Assembly: GCF_001307295.1 (NCBI RefSeq)
Contig: NZ_CP012700.1
Coordinates: 3,165,001-3,229,000, forward strand
From: Sphingopyxis macrogoltabida
Lineage (GTDB): Bacteria; Pseudomonadota; Alphaproteobacteria; Sphingomonadales; Sphingomonadaceae
Reading direction: 5' to 3'
Length of the DNA stretch: 64,000 nucleotides
The notes under the pieces are model-generated. The model made no database searches and was not told the DNA's origin. It saw only the letters and a list, made by a program, of their open reading frames with translations. The translations under genes were made by a program, and so were the position numbers. Of the stretch, positions 37,347 to 46,866 are shown piece after piece. How positions within the stretch are numbered: position 1 is the stretch's first letter; each line of letters begins with the position of its first letter.

Positions 37347-37481
37347 TCAGCCGAAACCGCAGAGGACCGCGAAATCGGCGAGCCAGACGACCGGTCCCTC
37401 GCCGGTCCACAGCCACAGCCCGCCGACCGCGATCAGGGCAAACAGGCCAAGCGCCACCCAGTCCTGCCGCGCGAGCTTCAT
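37347..37481 (-). CDS. Small membrane protein coupled to MFS gene
   Basis: A 44-residue ORF starting with ATG at 37481, overlapping the stop of the MFS gene (ATGA). It encodes a hydrophobic peptide: MKLARQDWVALGLFALIAVG as first helix, then GEGPVVWLADFAVLCGFG. The overlap, the basic N-terminus and the hydrophobic helix support a real small protein, perhaps associated with the transporter. No family known. Confidence 0.55.
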   Translation of the reverse strand: MKLARQDWVALGLFALIAVGGLWLWTGEGPVVWLADFAVLCGFG

Positions 37482-38698
37482 GCCGGTTGCAGCCGTTTGA
37501 CCGGCGCGTCGGCGATCGGCAGGTGGACGATCCCGGCGAACAGGCCGAGCGCGATCGCGAAGCCCCATGCGATATCGTAACTGCCGGTGGCGTCGAAGAT
37601 CAGCCCCGCCATCCACGCGCCGAAGAAGCTCCCGACCTGGTGGCTGAGGAACACGATCCCGTAGAGCATCGACAGATAGCGCACCCCGAAGATGCGCCCG
37701 ACGATACCGCTGGTGAGCGGCACGGTGCCGAGCCACAGGAACCCCATCGCACCCGCGAAAGCCAGCGCGGTCCAATGGCTCAGCGGCAGGAAGAGGAAGA
37801 CGGCGATAACCGCCGAGCGCGCGACATACAGCGCCGAGAGCACATATTTCTGGCGCATGAGGTCGCCCGCGCGCCCGAACACATAGGAGCCCAGGATGTT
37901 GAACAGCCCGACCAGCGCGAGCACCTGCGCCCCGATTTCGATGCCGAGCCCCTTGTCGTCGAGATAGGCGGGCAGATGCGTCGCGATGAAGGCAATATGG
38001 AAACCGCAGACGAAAAAGCCCGCGTTGAGCAGCCAGTAACCACGGTGAACTGCAGCTTCGCGGAGTGCCTCGCGCGCCGTCTGTTCGACGGCAGCGCTGA
38101 CGCCCGGATTGCTGTCGGTCCGGCCCGCAACGCCGATGGCCAGCAGCCCGCACAGCGCCACCAGCCCCGCCATGATCCACAGCGTCTGGTGATAGCCGAG
38201 ATCACCGAGCAACATCGAGGCGAGCGGCACGACAAGGAACTGCCCCAGCGAACCGCCTGCGGTGACCATACCGAACGCGCTGCTGCGTTTTTCGGGGCTG
38301 ACCACCCGCCCGACCGCGCCGAGCACGACGACGAACGTCGTCGCCGACTGCGCCATGCCGATGAGGATGCCGAAGCTGATATGCAGCCCCATTGCATCGG
38401 TCGCAAAGGCTGCACCGACGAGCCCGAGCGCATAAAGCAACGCTCCCGCAAGCACGACGCGTCCGGCGCCATGCTTGTCGGCGAGCGCGCCGACGAACGG
38501 CTGGACAAGACCGAAGAGCAGATTCTGGAGCGCCATCGCGAGGCCGAAGTCCGACCGGCTGATGCCGATATCGACGCTCATCTGCGGCAGGAACAGGCCG
38601 AAACTCTGCCGTACGCCCATCGCCAGCGTGACGATGAAGGCGGCGCAGAGGATAACGATCCACGGCCTTTTCATGGGAGAGATAGCGGGGGAGACCAT
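37478..38698 (-). CDS. Major facilitator superfamily transporter
   Basis: About twelve membrane helices in 406 residues. MFS motif A is seen as GALADKHGAGRVV after helix 2, and its variant FGRAGDLMRQKYV in the second half. The pattern (VRQSFGLFLPQMSVDIGISRSDFGLA) is that of the monocarboxylate/oxalate-type MFS. Substrate unknown. MVSPAIS at 38698 or MKRPWIV at 38674 may be the start; neither has a clear ribosome site. Confidence 0.9.
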   Translation of the reverse strand: MVSPAISPMKRPWIVILCAAFIVTLAMGVRQSFGLFLPQMSVDIGISRSDFGLAMALQNLLFGLVQPFVGALADKHGAGRVVLAGALLYALGLVGAAFATDAMGLHISFGILIGMAQSATTFVVVLGAVGRVVSPEKRSSAFGMVTAGGSLGQFLVVPLASMLLGDLGYHQTLWIMAGLVALCGLLAIGVAGRTDSNPGVSAAVEQTAREALREAAVHRGYWLLNAGFFVCGFHIAFIATHLPAYLDDKGLGIEIGAQVLALVGLFNILGSYVFGRAGDLMRQKYVLSALYVARSAVIAVFLFLPLSHWTALAFAGAMGFLWLGTVPLTSGIVGRIFGVRYLSMLYGIVFLSHQVGSFFGAWMAGLIFDATGSYDIAWGFAIALGLFAGIVHLPIADAPVKRLQPA

Positions 38699-38840
38699 AG
38701 GTTGCCGGATGCAACCCTTGCGGTGCTGGGTCAAGCGAGCATAGCTATCGTCCGACCTACACCCACTTCGTCACTCCGGATCCGGGGTGACGAAGGAGTA
38801 GCTCTTCCTTCGCGCGACAAAGCTGGTTAGAGCCGACTCG

Positions 38841-40664
38841 ATGTCTGCTTCCTCTCCCCTCGACGATCTGAAGGCCGCGCTGTCGAGCGTCGCGCGCGCG
38901 GTCACCCGCGATGCCGAGGTCGAGGTCGGGTTTACCGCCGACGCGCCCGCACAGATCGGCAAGGCGATCAAGGTGCCGACTCCCTCGCGCACCCTACCCG
39001 CCGAACAGGTCGCCGAAGCGCGCGGCTTTGCCGATTCCTATGCCTTGCGGATGAAGCATCACAGCGAGAAACTGCACGCCGCCGCGCGGCCGTCCGAACC
39101 GCTCGCCGCCGCCGCGTTCGACGCGATGGAACGCGCGCGGATCGAGGCTCTGGGTGCGCGCCACATGGACGGGATGCGCGGCAACCTGTCGGCCGCACTG
39201 ACGATGCGGATGCGGTCGGACCCGATCAGCCGCGCGCAGAACCGCGACGAAGTGCCGGTGTCGAGCGCACTCGAACTGATGCTGCGCGAAGCACTGACCG
39301 GCGAACAGGCACCGCAAGGCACCGAGACCGGCCTGTCGCTGGTCCGCGAATGGATCGCCAAGGACGCCGGCGCCGACATCACCGCGCTGTCGATGCTGCT
39401 CGACGATCAGGCGGCGTTCGCCGAAACCGCGAAGCTCGCGCTGCGTCACCTCGACCTCATCTATGGCGACGAGCCGATGGAGGAAGGCGCCGAGGACGGC
39501 GGTGACGAGGACCAGTCCGAAGCCGAAGAATCGCCCGAGGAACAGGAAAGCGAAGAAGGCGGCGCGGGGGAAAGCCAGGTCGATGCACGCGCCGAAATGG
39601 CGGGCGACCAAGCCGACGACGGCGACACCGACCCCGACGCGCAGGAAATGGAGGCCGACGGCGAGCCCGAAATGGGCGGCGAAGGCGACGAGGGCATGCT
39701 CCCCGTGCGCCCCAACCGCCTGCCGACCGACGTTCCCGATTTCAACTATGTCCGCTTCACCGAAAAGCATGACGAGATCATCCTCGCCACCGAACTGTGC
39801 GACGCCGAGGAACTGACGCGGCTCCGCGCCTATCTCGACCAGCAGATGGCGCATTTGCAGGGCGCGGTGACCAAGCTCGCCAACCGCCTCCAGCGCCGCC
39901 TGATGGCCCAGCAGAACCGCGCGTGGGATTTCGATCAGGAGGAAGGCCAGCTCGACGCGGCGCGGCTGGCGCGCGTCATCGTCTCGCCCGGCCATTCGCT
40001 CAGCTACAAGATCGAGCGCGATACCGATTTCCGCGACACCGTCGTCACGCTGCTGATCGACAATTCGGGCTCGATGCGCGGACGGCCGATCAGCATCGCC
40101 GCGATCAGCGCCGACATCCTCGCGCGCACCCTCGAACGCTGCGGCGTGAAGACCGAGATATTGGGCTTCACCACCCGCACGTGGAAGGGCGGACAGAGCC
40201 GCGAAGACTGGCTCGCCGCGGGCCGCCCCGCGCATCCCGGCCGCCTCAACGACCTTCGTCACATCATCTACAAGCCCGCCGACGAACCCTATCGCCGCGC
40301 CCGCAAGTCGCTCGGCCTGATGATGCGCGAAGGGCTGCTGAAAGAGAATATCGACGGCGAGGCGCTGATGTGGGCGCACCACCGGATCGTCAATCGTCCC
40401 GAGGAACGCCGCATCCTGATGGTGATTTCGGACGGCGCGCCGGTCGACGATTCGACGCTGTCGGTCAACCATGGCGCCTATCTCGACCAGCATCTGCGCC
40501 AGGTGATCGAATGGATCGAAAACCGCTCCCCGGTCGAACTATGCGCGATCGGTATCGGGCACGATGTGACCCGCTATTACAGCCGCGCGGTGACGATCAT
40601 GGACGCCGAACAGCTCGGCGGCACGATGGTCGAGCAGCTGGCGGGATTGTTCGATATCGATTGA
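38841..40664 (+). CDS. cobT: Cobaltochelatase subunit CobT
   Basis: The large AAA-partner subunit of aerobic cobaltochelatase, 607 residues. The N-terminal part (1-210) is followed by a strongly acidic linker (about 213-295, [18 protein letters not shown]...) and a C-terminal VWA domain with the MIDAS motif [12 protein letters not shown] and the later [14 protein letters not shown]. The arrangement is standard for CobT. Its partner cobS is upstream on the same strand, separated by four unrelated genes and one tiny ORF, and cobN is not in the window. Confidence 0.96.
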   Translation: MSASSPLDDLKAALSSVARAVTRDAEVEVGFTADAPAQIGKAIKVPTPSRTLPAEQVAEARGFADSYALRMKHHSEKLHAAARPSEPLAAAAFDAMERARIEALGARHMDGMRGNLSAALTMRMRSDPISRAQNRDEVPVSSALELMLREALTGEQAPQGTETGLSLVREWIAKDAGADITALSMLLDDQAAFAETAKLALRHLDLIYGDEPMEEGAEDGGDEDQSEAEESPEEQESEEGGAGESQVDARAEMAGDQADDGDTDPDAQEMEADGEPEMGGEGDEGMLPVRPNRLPTDVPDFNYVRFTEKHDEIILATELCDAEELTRLRAYLDQQMAHLQGAVTKLANRLQRRLMAQQNRAWDFDQEEGQLDAARLARVIVSPGHSLSYKIERDTDFRDTVVTLLIDNSGSMRGRPISIAAISADILARTLERCGVKTEILGFTTRTWKGGQSREDWLAAGRPAHPGRLNDLRHIIYKPADEPYRRARKSLGLMMREGLLKENIDGEALMWAHHRIVNRPEERRILMVISDGAPVDDSTLSVNHGAYLDQHLRQVIEWIENRSPVELCAIGIGHDVTRYYSRAVTIMDAEQLGGTMVEQLAGLFDID

Positions 40665-40667
40665 GTG

Positions 40668-41178
40668 CTATTGAACGTTGAAGTTTGAAATCACTTCATA
40701 TGTGATAGATTGATTATTTGCCTCAATGATACGAATTTTTGCGCCGCGATAAGCAACTTCCTTTGAAACCGATAGGTCATATTCGGCCTCGTTTGAAAAA
40801 GCCGGCCTAGCCATATCGCCAGCTGATTCTCGATATCCGATCTTTACCCTATCGCCGACGCGACCACTGTAGATTAAAGTCTGCTGAAAGTTGCTCTCAG
40901 AGACTACCGGGCGCGTAACACGAGTAAATCCATGCTCCGTGTCACAGCGGTTCTGACCCAGCATCGAGTCCTTCGCGCATATCTTCTGCTCGGTTTTCGA
41001 AGCTAGAATCGACTGCGGGTAGACGACCTGCCCAAAAAAACCGCCCGTAAGTGTTATTCCACCGAGACCATTGAGCCCAGTTCCCACTTGAAATGAGTGA
41101 TAAGTCCATTTCTTATCCTCGCCAATCTGAGGATAGAATCCCTTACTCAGGAGATAATTATTTATATTATTCTCTCCG
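40668..41178 (-). pseudogene. 3' part of lipoprotein gene split by IS256 element
   Basis: This stretch encodes the C-terminal 169 residues of a lipoprotein (ENNINNYLLSKGFYPQIGED ... IRIIEANNQSITYEVISNFN). Its 5' part is at 42610-42803. Removing the insertion and one 9-bp duplication joins the two frames exactly (705 nt, 234 residues). On its own, an internal GTG at 41087 could give 139 residues without a signal peptide. It is markedly A/T-rich compared with cobT beside it. Family unknown. Confidence 0.85.
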
Positions 41179-41187
41179 GAAAGCTGA
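41179..41187. repeat. Target site duplication, left
   Basis: GAAAGCTGA, identical to 42610-42618 on the far side of the insertion. A 9-bp duplication is normal for IS256-family elements. Confidence 0.9.
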
Positions 41188-42609
41188 GGTCGCGTCCGTC
41201 AAGGTGGTGTAATTTCGGCTGTGGCCGTGGGCCATCGTCAGGCGGCTTTGGCGGTGATGTGTAGGGGCTGATTTTCCTCCTCGATCATGGGTTGGTTGAG
41301 TTCGGCCATGCCTTCGATCTGCATGTATCGGTGCTGGAGCTGCCACTCGTCGTTCTGCTCCATCAGCACAGCCCCGACGAGGCGGATGATGCTGTCTTCG
41401 TTCGGGAAGATTCCGACGACGTCGGCGCGGCGCTTGACCTCCTTGTTGAGCCGCTCGAGCGGATTGGTTGAGTGTAACTTCGTGCGGTGCTGGGTGGGGA
41501 AGCCGGTGTAGGCGAGCACGTCGGTTTCGGCCTCGTCCATGCAGGCGCCGAGCTTGGGCCAACGGGTGCGCAACTGGTCGGCGACCTGTCGCCAGACCTG
41601 CGTTGCGCTTTTCTGATCGGGCTGCAGGAAGACCTGGCGGATCGCGGCGGCGACGACAGTGTTCTGGCCCTTGGGCACATAGGACAGGGCATTGCGCATG
41701 AAGTGCACCCGGCAGCGCTGCCAGGTGGCGCCCATGACGCGGGTGATCGCGCCCTTGAGGCCCTCGTGAGCATCGGAGATGACCAGCTTCACGCCGGTAA
41801 GACCGCGCCGAACAAGGTCCTTCAGGAAGTCGGACCAGAAGACCTCCGCTTCCGAGGGGCCGATATGCAGGCCGACGATCTCGCGCCGGCCCTCGGTGTT
41901 GACGGCCATGGCGATTATTGCGGCAACGCTGATGATCCGCCCGCCTTCGCGTACCTTGAGATAGGTGGCATCGAGCCAGAGATACGGCCATTCGCCGGTG
42001 AGCGGGCGTTTCAGAAAGGCATGGACGCGCTCGTCAATGTCCTTGCAAAGCTTGGAGACGGTGGACTTGGAGATGCCGGTCATGCCCATGGCCTGGACGA
42101 GTTCATCGACCCGCCGGGTGCTGACCCCGCCGATCCACGCTTCCTGGATCACCGCAACCAGCGCTTTCTCGACCATCTTGCGGGGCTCAAGGAAGCCCGG
42201 AAAATAGGACCCAGCACGCAGCTTGGGGATTTTCAGGTTCAGCGTGCCTACCCGGGTATCCAGCGAACGGTCGCGATAGCCGTTGCGCCAGGTCGCGCGC
42301 TCGCTGCTGCGTTCGTGGCGACCCGCGCCGATCAGGCCATCAACGTCGGCCTCCATGATCAGCTGCAGCACGTTCTCGGCGATGGTGCGCAAAAAATCCG
42401 GTTGGCCGCCCTTTGCAGCCAGCTCTTCGATCAGTAATCTGTCCTCGGTCATCGGGAACTCCTCTTCGTCACGGTTGAAGTGTGCAAACTCCACCATAAC
42501 GATGAACCCGGTGGCCACCAGCGACGCCGCATTCCGGGGTGGGGCATGCCCCACCCCGGAATACACCATCGCCTACACCGGAAATTACACCACGAGCGCG
42601 GACGCTAAC
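41188..42609. mobile_element. IS256-family insertion sequence, 1422 bp
   Basis: Complete element with one transposase gene. The terminal 29 bp at each end are inverted and match at 22 of 29 positions, including the shared GCGTCCG and GTGGTGTAATTTC blocks. It is flanked by the direct repeat GAAAGCTGA. The intact transposase and 9/9 target duplication suggest recent insertion. Confidence 0.95.
41238..42452 (-). CDS. IS256-family transposase
   Basis: A 404-residue DDE transposase. The acidic residues lie in LWLDATYLKVREGG, KLVISDAHEGLKGAI, and the C-terminal NPLERLNKEVKRRADVVGIFPNEDSI, the family signature. Start MTEDRLLIEELAAKGG follows GAGGAG; the open frame before it reads through the end of the element. 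The gene is intact. Confidence 0.97.
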   Translation of the reverse strand: MTEDRLLIEELAAKGGQPDFLRTIAENVLQLIMEADVDGLIGAGRHERSSERATWRNGYRDRSLDTRVGTLNLKIPKLRAGSYFPGFLEPRKMVEKALVAVIQEAWIGGVSTRRVDELVQAMGMTGISKSTVSKLCKDIDERVHAFLKRPLTGEWPYLWLDATYLKVREGGRIISVAAIIAMAVNTEGRREIVGLHIGPSEAEVFWSDFLKDLVRRGLTGVKLVISDAHEGLKGAITRVMGATWQRCRVHFMRNALSYVPKGQNTVVAAAIRQVFLQPDQKSATQVWRQVADQLRTRWPKLGACMDEAETDVLAYTGFPTQHRTKLHSTNPLERLNKEVKRRADVVGIFPNEDSIIRLVGAVLMEQNDEWQLQHRYMQIEGMAELNQPMIEEENQPLHITAKAA

Positions 42610-42618
42610 GAAAGCTGA
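42610..42618. repeat. Target site duplication, right
   Basis: GAAAGCTGA, the second copy of the 9-bp duplication, lying within the 5' part of the interrupted lipoprotein gene. Confidence 0.9.
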
Positions 42619-42803
42619 ATTCCCTTTGTTTCTGTCGAAGTTCCCTGCCGCAGCATATCGGACCCGATTGAAACCGTAGTTACGGTGTTTAAGTCCGGAT
42701 AACTAATTTGCGTGGTCGGAGCAGTGTAATTCCGTGGCGTAGACGCGCACCCGCCTAATGCAGCCGCCATAATTGCAGCCATCGCAATCGCATTTTTTGT
42801 CAT
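42610..42803 (-). pseudogene. 5' part of lipoprotein gene split by IS256 element
   Basis: Encodes the signal peptide with lipobox (MTKNAIAMAAIMAAALGGCA) and the residues up to KGIQLS, where the insertion begins. As it stands the frame runs a few codons into the element and stops (72 residues). The rest is at 40668-41178. A small truncated lipoprotein could still be made. Confidence 0.85.
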
Positions 42804-43115
42804 TCCACCCCCATCGTGTAGTTATGCTGGCGCTCTTTCCCCGTCGCGCCACTAGCACCCTGCCTCGGGAAAGATTTCGTTGTCAATCAAGATCGCATCC
42901 ACTTTATAGTTCGAATTTCGAACCGCCATCGGTACGAGATGCACGTTTCCCACACAGGGTGACAACCCCTTTCCCCCTCGTTACAACCGCTTCCCGGTGC
43001 AGCAGGGACTCGCGGCCTATGACGAGAGCCGCTGCAACGACATATGTGCTGAGGGGTCGCCAGCATGACTTAGGGCCGCACCGGGGTGGTGCGTGGCTGA
43101 GGGGGCGACTGGCAT
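42804..43115. other. 312-bp intergenic region, divergent promoters
   Basis: No ORF worth calling. It lies between the lipoprotein start (minus) and the acetolactate-synthase-like start (plus). It is A/T-richer near the lipoprotein and contains one perfect palindrome (42909-42923). Confidence 0.6.
42909..42923. promoter_or_regulatory. Perfect palindrome GTTCGAA-T-TTCGAAC
   Basis: A 15-bp perfect inverted repeat, 106 bp upstream of the lipoprotein ATG and 193 bp upstream of the acetolactate-synthase-like gene. Its form suits a dimeric repressor; no regulator lies nearby. Confidence 0.4.
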
Positions 43116-44762
43116 ATGAAAAAAGCATCCGACCTGTTCATCGAGTGCCTGGAAGAAGAAGGCGTCGAGTATATTTTCGGCGTTCCAGGTGAGGAGAATC
43201 TCGATTTCCTCGACAGCCTGTCGCGGTCGACGAAGATCAAGCTGATCCTGACCCGCCACGAACAGGGCGCGGGGTTCATGGCCGCGACCTATGGCCGTCA
43301 TACGGGCAAGACCGGCGTCTGCCTTGCGACGCTCGGCCCCGGCGCGACCAACTTCGTCACCGCGGCGGCTTACGCACAACTCGGCGGCATGCCGATGATG
43401 ATGATCACCGGGCAAAAGCCGATCAAGAAGTCGAAGCAAGGGCGCTTCCAGATCCTCGACGTCGTCGCGATGATGGGGCCGATCACCAAATATACCCACC
43501 AAATGGCCTCGTCGGACAATATCCCGAGCCGGGTGCGCGAGGCCTTTCGCCTTGCCGAGGAGGAAAAGCCGGGCGCGGTGCACATCGAACTGCCCGAAGA
43601 CATTGCCGACGAACATACCGACAGCCTGCCGCTGAAGCGCAGCCACAGCCGCCGGCCGACCGCCGACGTCAAGTCGATCCGCGAAGCGGTGAAGGCGCTC
43701 GAGGAAGCGACCTCGCCCGTCCTCGTCATCGGCGCCGGCGCGAACCGCACGATGACCAGCCGCATGCTCCTCCAGTTCATCGAAAAGACCGGCATCCCCT
43801 TCCTCACCACCCAGCTCGGCAAGGGCGTGATCGACGAGCGGCACCCGAAATTTCTCGGCTGCGCCGCGCTCAGCGCCGGCGACTTCGTCCACCGCGCGGT
43901 CGAGGCGTCGGACTGTATCGTCAACCTGGGGCATGACGTGATCGAAAAGCCGCCCTTCTTCATGAAGCAGGGCGGGCCGAAGGTCATCCACGTCTCCACC
44001 AAGACCGCCGAAGTCGACCCCGTCTATTTCCCCGACATCGAGGTGATCGGCGACATCGCCAATGCCGTCTGGCAGATGAAGGAAGATATCGTCCCCAACG
44101 GCGGCTGGAAATTCGACCATCTGCTCGCCTATCGCAAGGCCGAGGTCGAACATACCGCGCCGCTCGCCGAGGATGCGCGCTTCCCCATCTTCCCGCCGCA
44201 TCTGGTGCAGTCGATCCGCGACGCGATGCCCGACGACGGGATCATCTGCCTCGACAATGGCGTCTACAAGATCTGGTTTGCGCGCGGCTACACCGCCTAT
44301 CGCCCGAATACGGTGCTGCTCGACAATGCGCTGGCAACGATGGGCGCCGGGCTGCCGAGCGCGATGATGTCGGCGATGGTCTATCCGGGGCGCAAGGTCA
44401 TGGCGATCTGCGGCGACGGCGGTTTCATGATGAACAGTCAGGAGATGGAGACCGCGGTGCGCCTCGGCCTCAACATCACCGTGCTGATCCTCAACGACAA
44501 CAGCTATGGCATGATCCGCTGGAAACAGGCGAATATGGGGTTCAAGGATTGGGGCCTGACCTATGGCAACCCCGATTTCGTCAAATATGCCGAAAGCTAT
44601 GGCGCCAAGGGCCACCGCGTCGAAAGCGCTGCGCATTTGAAGGAACTGCTCGCGCACACCCGCGACACGCCGGGCGTGCATCTGATCGACTGCCCGGTCG
44701 ATTATTCGGAGAACGACCAGATTTTGAACATCGACATCAAGAAGCTGTCGAAGGAATTGTAA
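43116..44762 (+). CDS. Acetolactate synthase-like thiamine-diphosphate enzyme
   Basis: A 548-residue TPP-dependent enzyme closest to catabolic-type acetolactate synthases. The cofactor-activating glutamate is Glu49 (LTRHEQGAG), and the TPP/Mg motif begins at about residue 432 (GDGGFMMNSQEMETAV ... NDNSYGMI). No small regulatory subunit gene follows, so it is not a standard biosynthetic IlvBN pair. An aldehyde dehydrogenase gene follows, separated by a nuclease-repeat unit. The substrate may be pyruvate or another 2-oxoacid. Confidence 0.9.
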   Translation: MKKASDLFIECLEEEGVEYIFGVPGEENLDFLDSLSRSTKIKLILTRHEQGAGFMAATYGRHTGKTGVCLATLGPGATNFVTAAAYAQLGGMPMMMITGQKPIKKSKQGRFQILDVVAMMGPITKYTHQMASSDNIPSRVREAFRLAEEEKPGAVHIELPEDIADEHTDSLPLKRSHSRRPTADVKSIREAVKALEEATSPVLVIGAGANRTMTSRMLLQFIEKTGIPFLTTQLGKGVIDERHPKFLGCAALSAGDFVHRAVEASDCIVNLGHDVIEKPPFFMKQGGPKVIHVSTKTAEVDPVYFPDIEVIGDIANAVWQMKEDIVPNGGWKFDHLLAYRKAEVEHTAPLAEDARFPIFPPHLVQSIRDAMPDDGIICLDNGVYKIWFARGYTAYRPNTVLLDNALATMGAGLPSAMMSAMVYPGRKVMAICGDGGFMMNSQEMETAVRLGLNITVLILNDNSYGMIRWKQANMGFKDWGLTYGNPDFVKYAESYGAKGHRVESAAHLKELLAHTRDTPGVHLIDCPVDYSENDQILNIDIKKLSKEL

Positions 44763-44786
44763 GCCTTCGCCACCGCCTGTTTTCTT

Positions 44787-44814
44787 GTCATCCCCGCGAA
44801 AGCGGGGACCCAGG
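44787..44814 (+). repeat. 28-bp hairpin repeat, left copy of GIY-YIG unit
   Basis: The sequence contains the stem CCCCGC-GAAA-GCGGGG and is the exact reverse complement of 45125-45152. It begins 24 bp after the acetolactate-synthase-like gene's stop. Confidence 0.9.
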
Positions 44815-44820
44815 AGCGAG

Positions 44821-45114
44821 ATGGATCAAACCTATCACGTTTATATCCTTGCCAGCAGACGCAACGGTACGCTCTACACGGGCGTGACGGGAGATCTCGC
44901 AGCGCGTTGCAGCCAGCATCGTAATGGGCAAGGGTCGCAATTTACCGAACGTTACGGCGTTCACCGCTTGGTGCATGCGGAAACCTTCGCTGACGTCAGC
45001 GAAGCTATTGCGCGTGAAAAGGCGATCAAGAAATGGCACCGGGCGTGGAAGCTGGAACTGATCGAAAGAGACAATCCGCAATGGCTCGACCTGTACGACC
45101 GGCTCAACGTTTGA
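44821..45114 (+). CDS. Small GIY-YIG nuclease, enclosed by inverted repeats
   Basis: A 97-residue single-domain protein of the COG2827/YhbQ-like group. The GIY-YIG pair is HVYILASRRNGTLYTGVTGD, followed by the conserved Arg in LAARCSQH, and Glu residues in AEAFADVSEAIAREKAIKKW-type helix 3. The C-terminal AWKLELIERDNPQWLDLY is typical. ATG at 44821; an in-frame extension to 44785 reads through the left repeat. Ten bases after its stop begins the right repeat. The cellular role of these small nucleases is unknown. Confidence 0.9.
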   Translation: MDQTYHVYILASRRNGTLYTGVTGDLAARCSQHRNGQGSQFTERYGVHRLVHAETFADVSEAIAREKAIKKWHRAWKLELIERDNPQWLDLYDRLNV

Positions 45115-45124
45115 TTGTACCGCC

Positions 45125-45152
45125 CCTGGGTCCCCGCTTTCGCGGGGATGAC
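45125..45152 (-). repeat. 28-bp hairpin repeat, right copy of GIY-YIG unit
   Basis: Exact inverted copy of 44787-44814, with stem CCCCGC-TTTC-GCGGGG on the plus strand. It ends 11 bp before the aldehyde dehydrogenase ATG. Confidence 0.9.
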
Positions 45153-45163
45153 AGCGTTGGAGA

Positions 45164-46601
<1,438 letters not shown>

Positions 46602-46603
<2 letters not shown>

Positions 46604-46746
46604 TCCTCCCTGTGCCGCAGGCATGGGGAGGTGGCAGCGCGAAGCGCTGACGGAGGGGCCGCCGCCGTCAGCGTCGTGCCAAGCCGCCGCCCCTCCACCA
46701 TCCTTCGGATGGTCCCCCTCCCCACGGCTTCGCCGTAGGGAGGATC
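46602..46746. repeat. Composite palindromic intergenic repeat, copy 2
   Basis: About 145 bp, matching copy 1 at 1491-1623: ends GATCCTCCCT and AGGGAGGATC, with AGCGCGAAGCGCT and ACCATCCTTCGGATGGT inside. The tips are GTGCC-GCA-GGCAT and ACGGC-GAA-GCCGT, different from copy 1 but still paired. It overlaps the last two bases of the aldehyde dehydrogenase stop codon. Confidence 0.85.
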
Positions 46747-46775
46747 ACCCACAATTTCACAAATCCGCCCTCAAA

Positions 46776-46793
46776 CTTTCTTCAAACTGTCGC
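46776..46793 (+). promoter_or_regulatory. Candidate Pho box upstream of plcP-agt
   Basis: CTTTCTT-CAAA-CTGTCGC matches the tandem PhoB box CTGTCAT-N4-CTGTCAC at 11 of 14 informative positions with the correct 11-bp periodicity. It lies 73 bp before the plcP-like ATG. Confidence 0.45.
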
Positions 46794-46866
46794 GGCTTTG
46801 AATCGCACCATGTAACAAATCTCCTGTCTAGGCCGGGGGCAGCAAAACCTGCTTCCGGAGTGCGAC

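Noticed and set aside
42909-42923. LexA box
   Set aside because: The alphaproteobacterial LexA site is GTTC-N7-GTTC as a direct repeat; this is a continuous inverted repeat.
44785-44820. In-frame upstream extension of the GIY-YIG gene
   Set aside because: Its residues are encoded by the left repeat, and GIY-YIG homology starts at the ATG at 44821.
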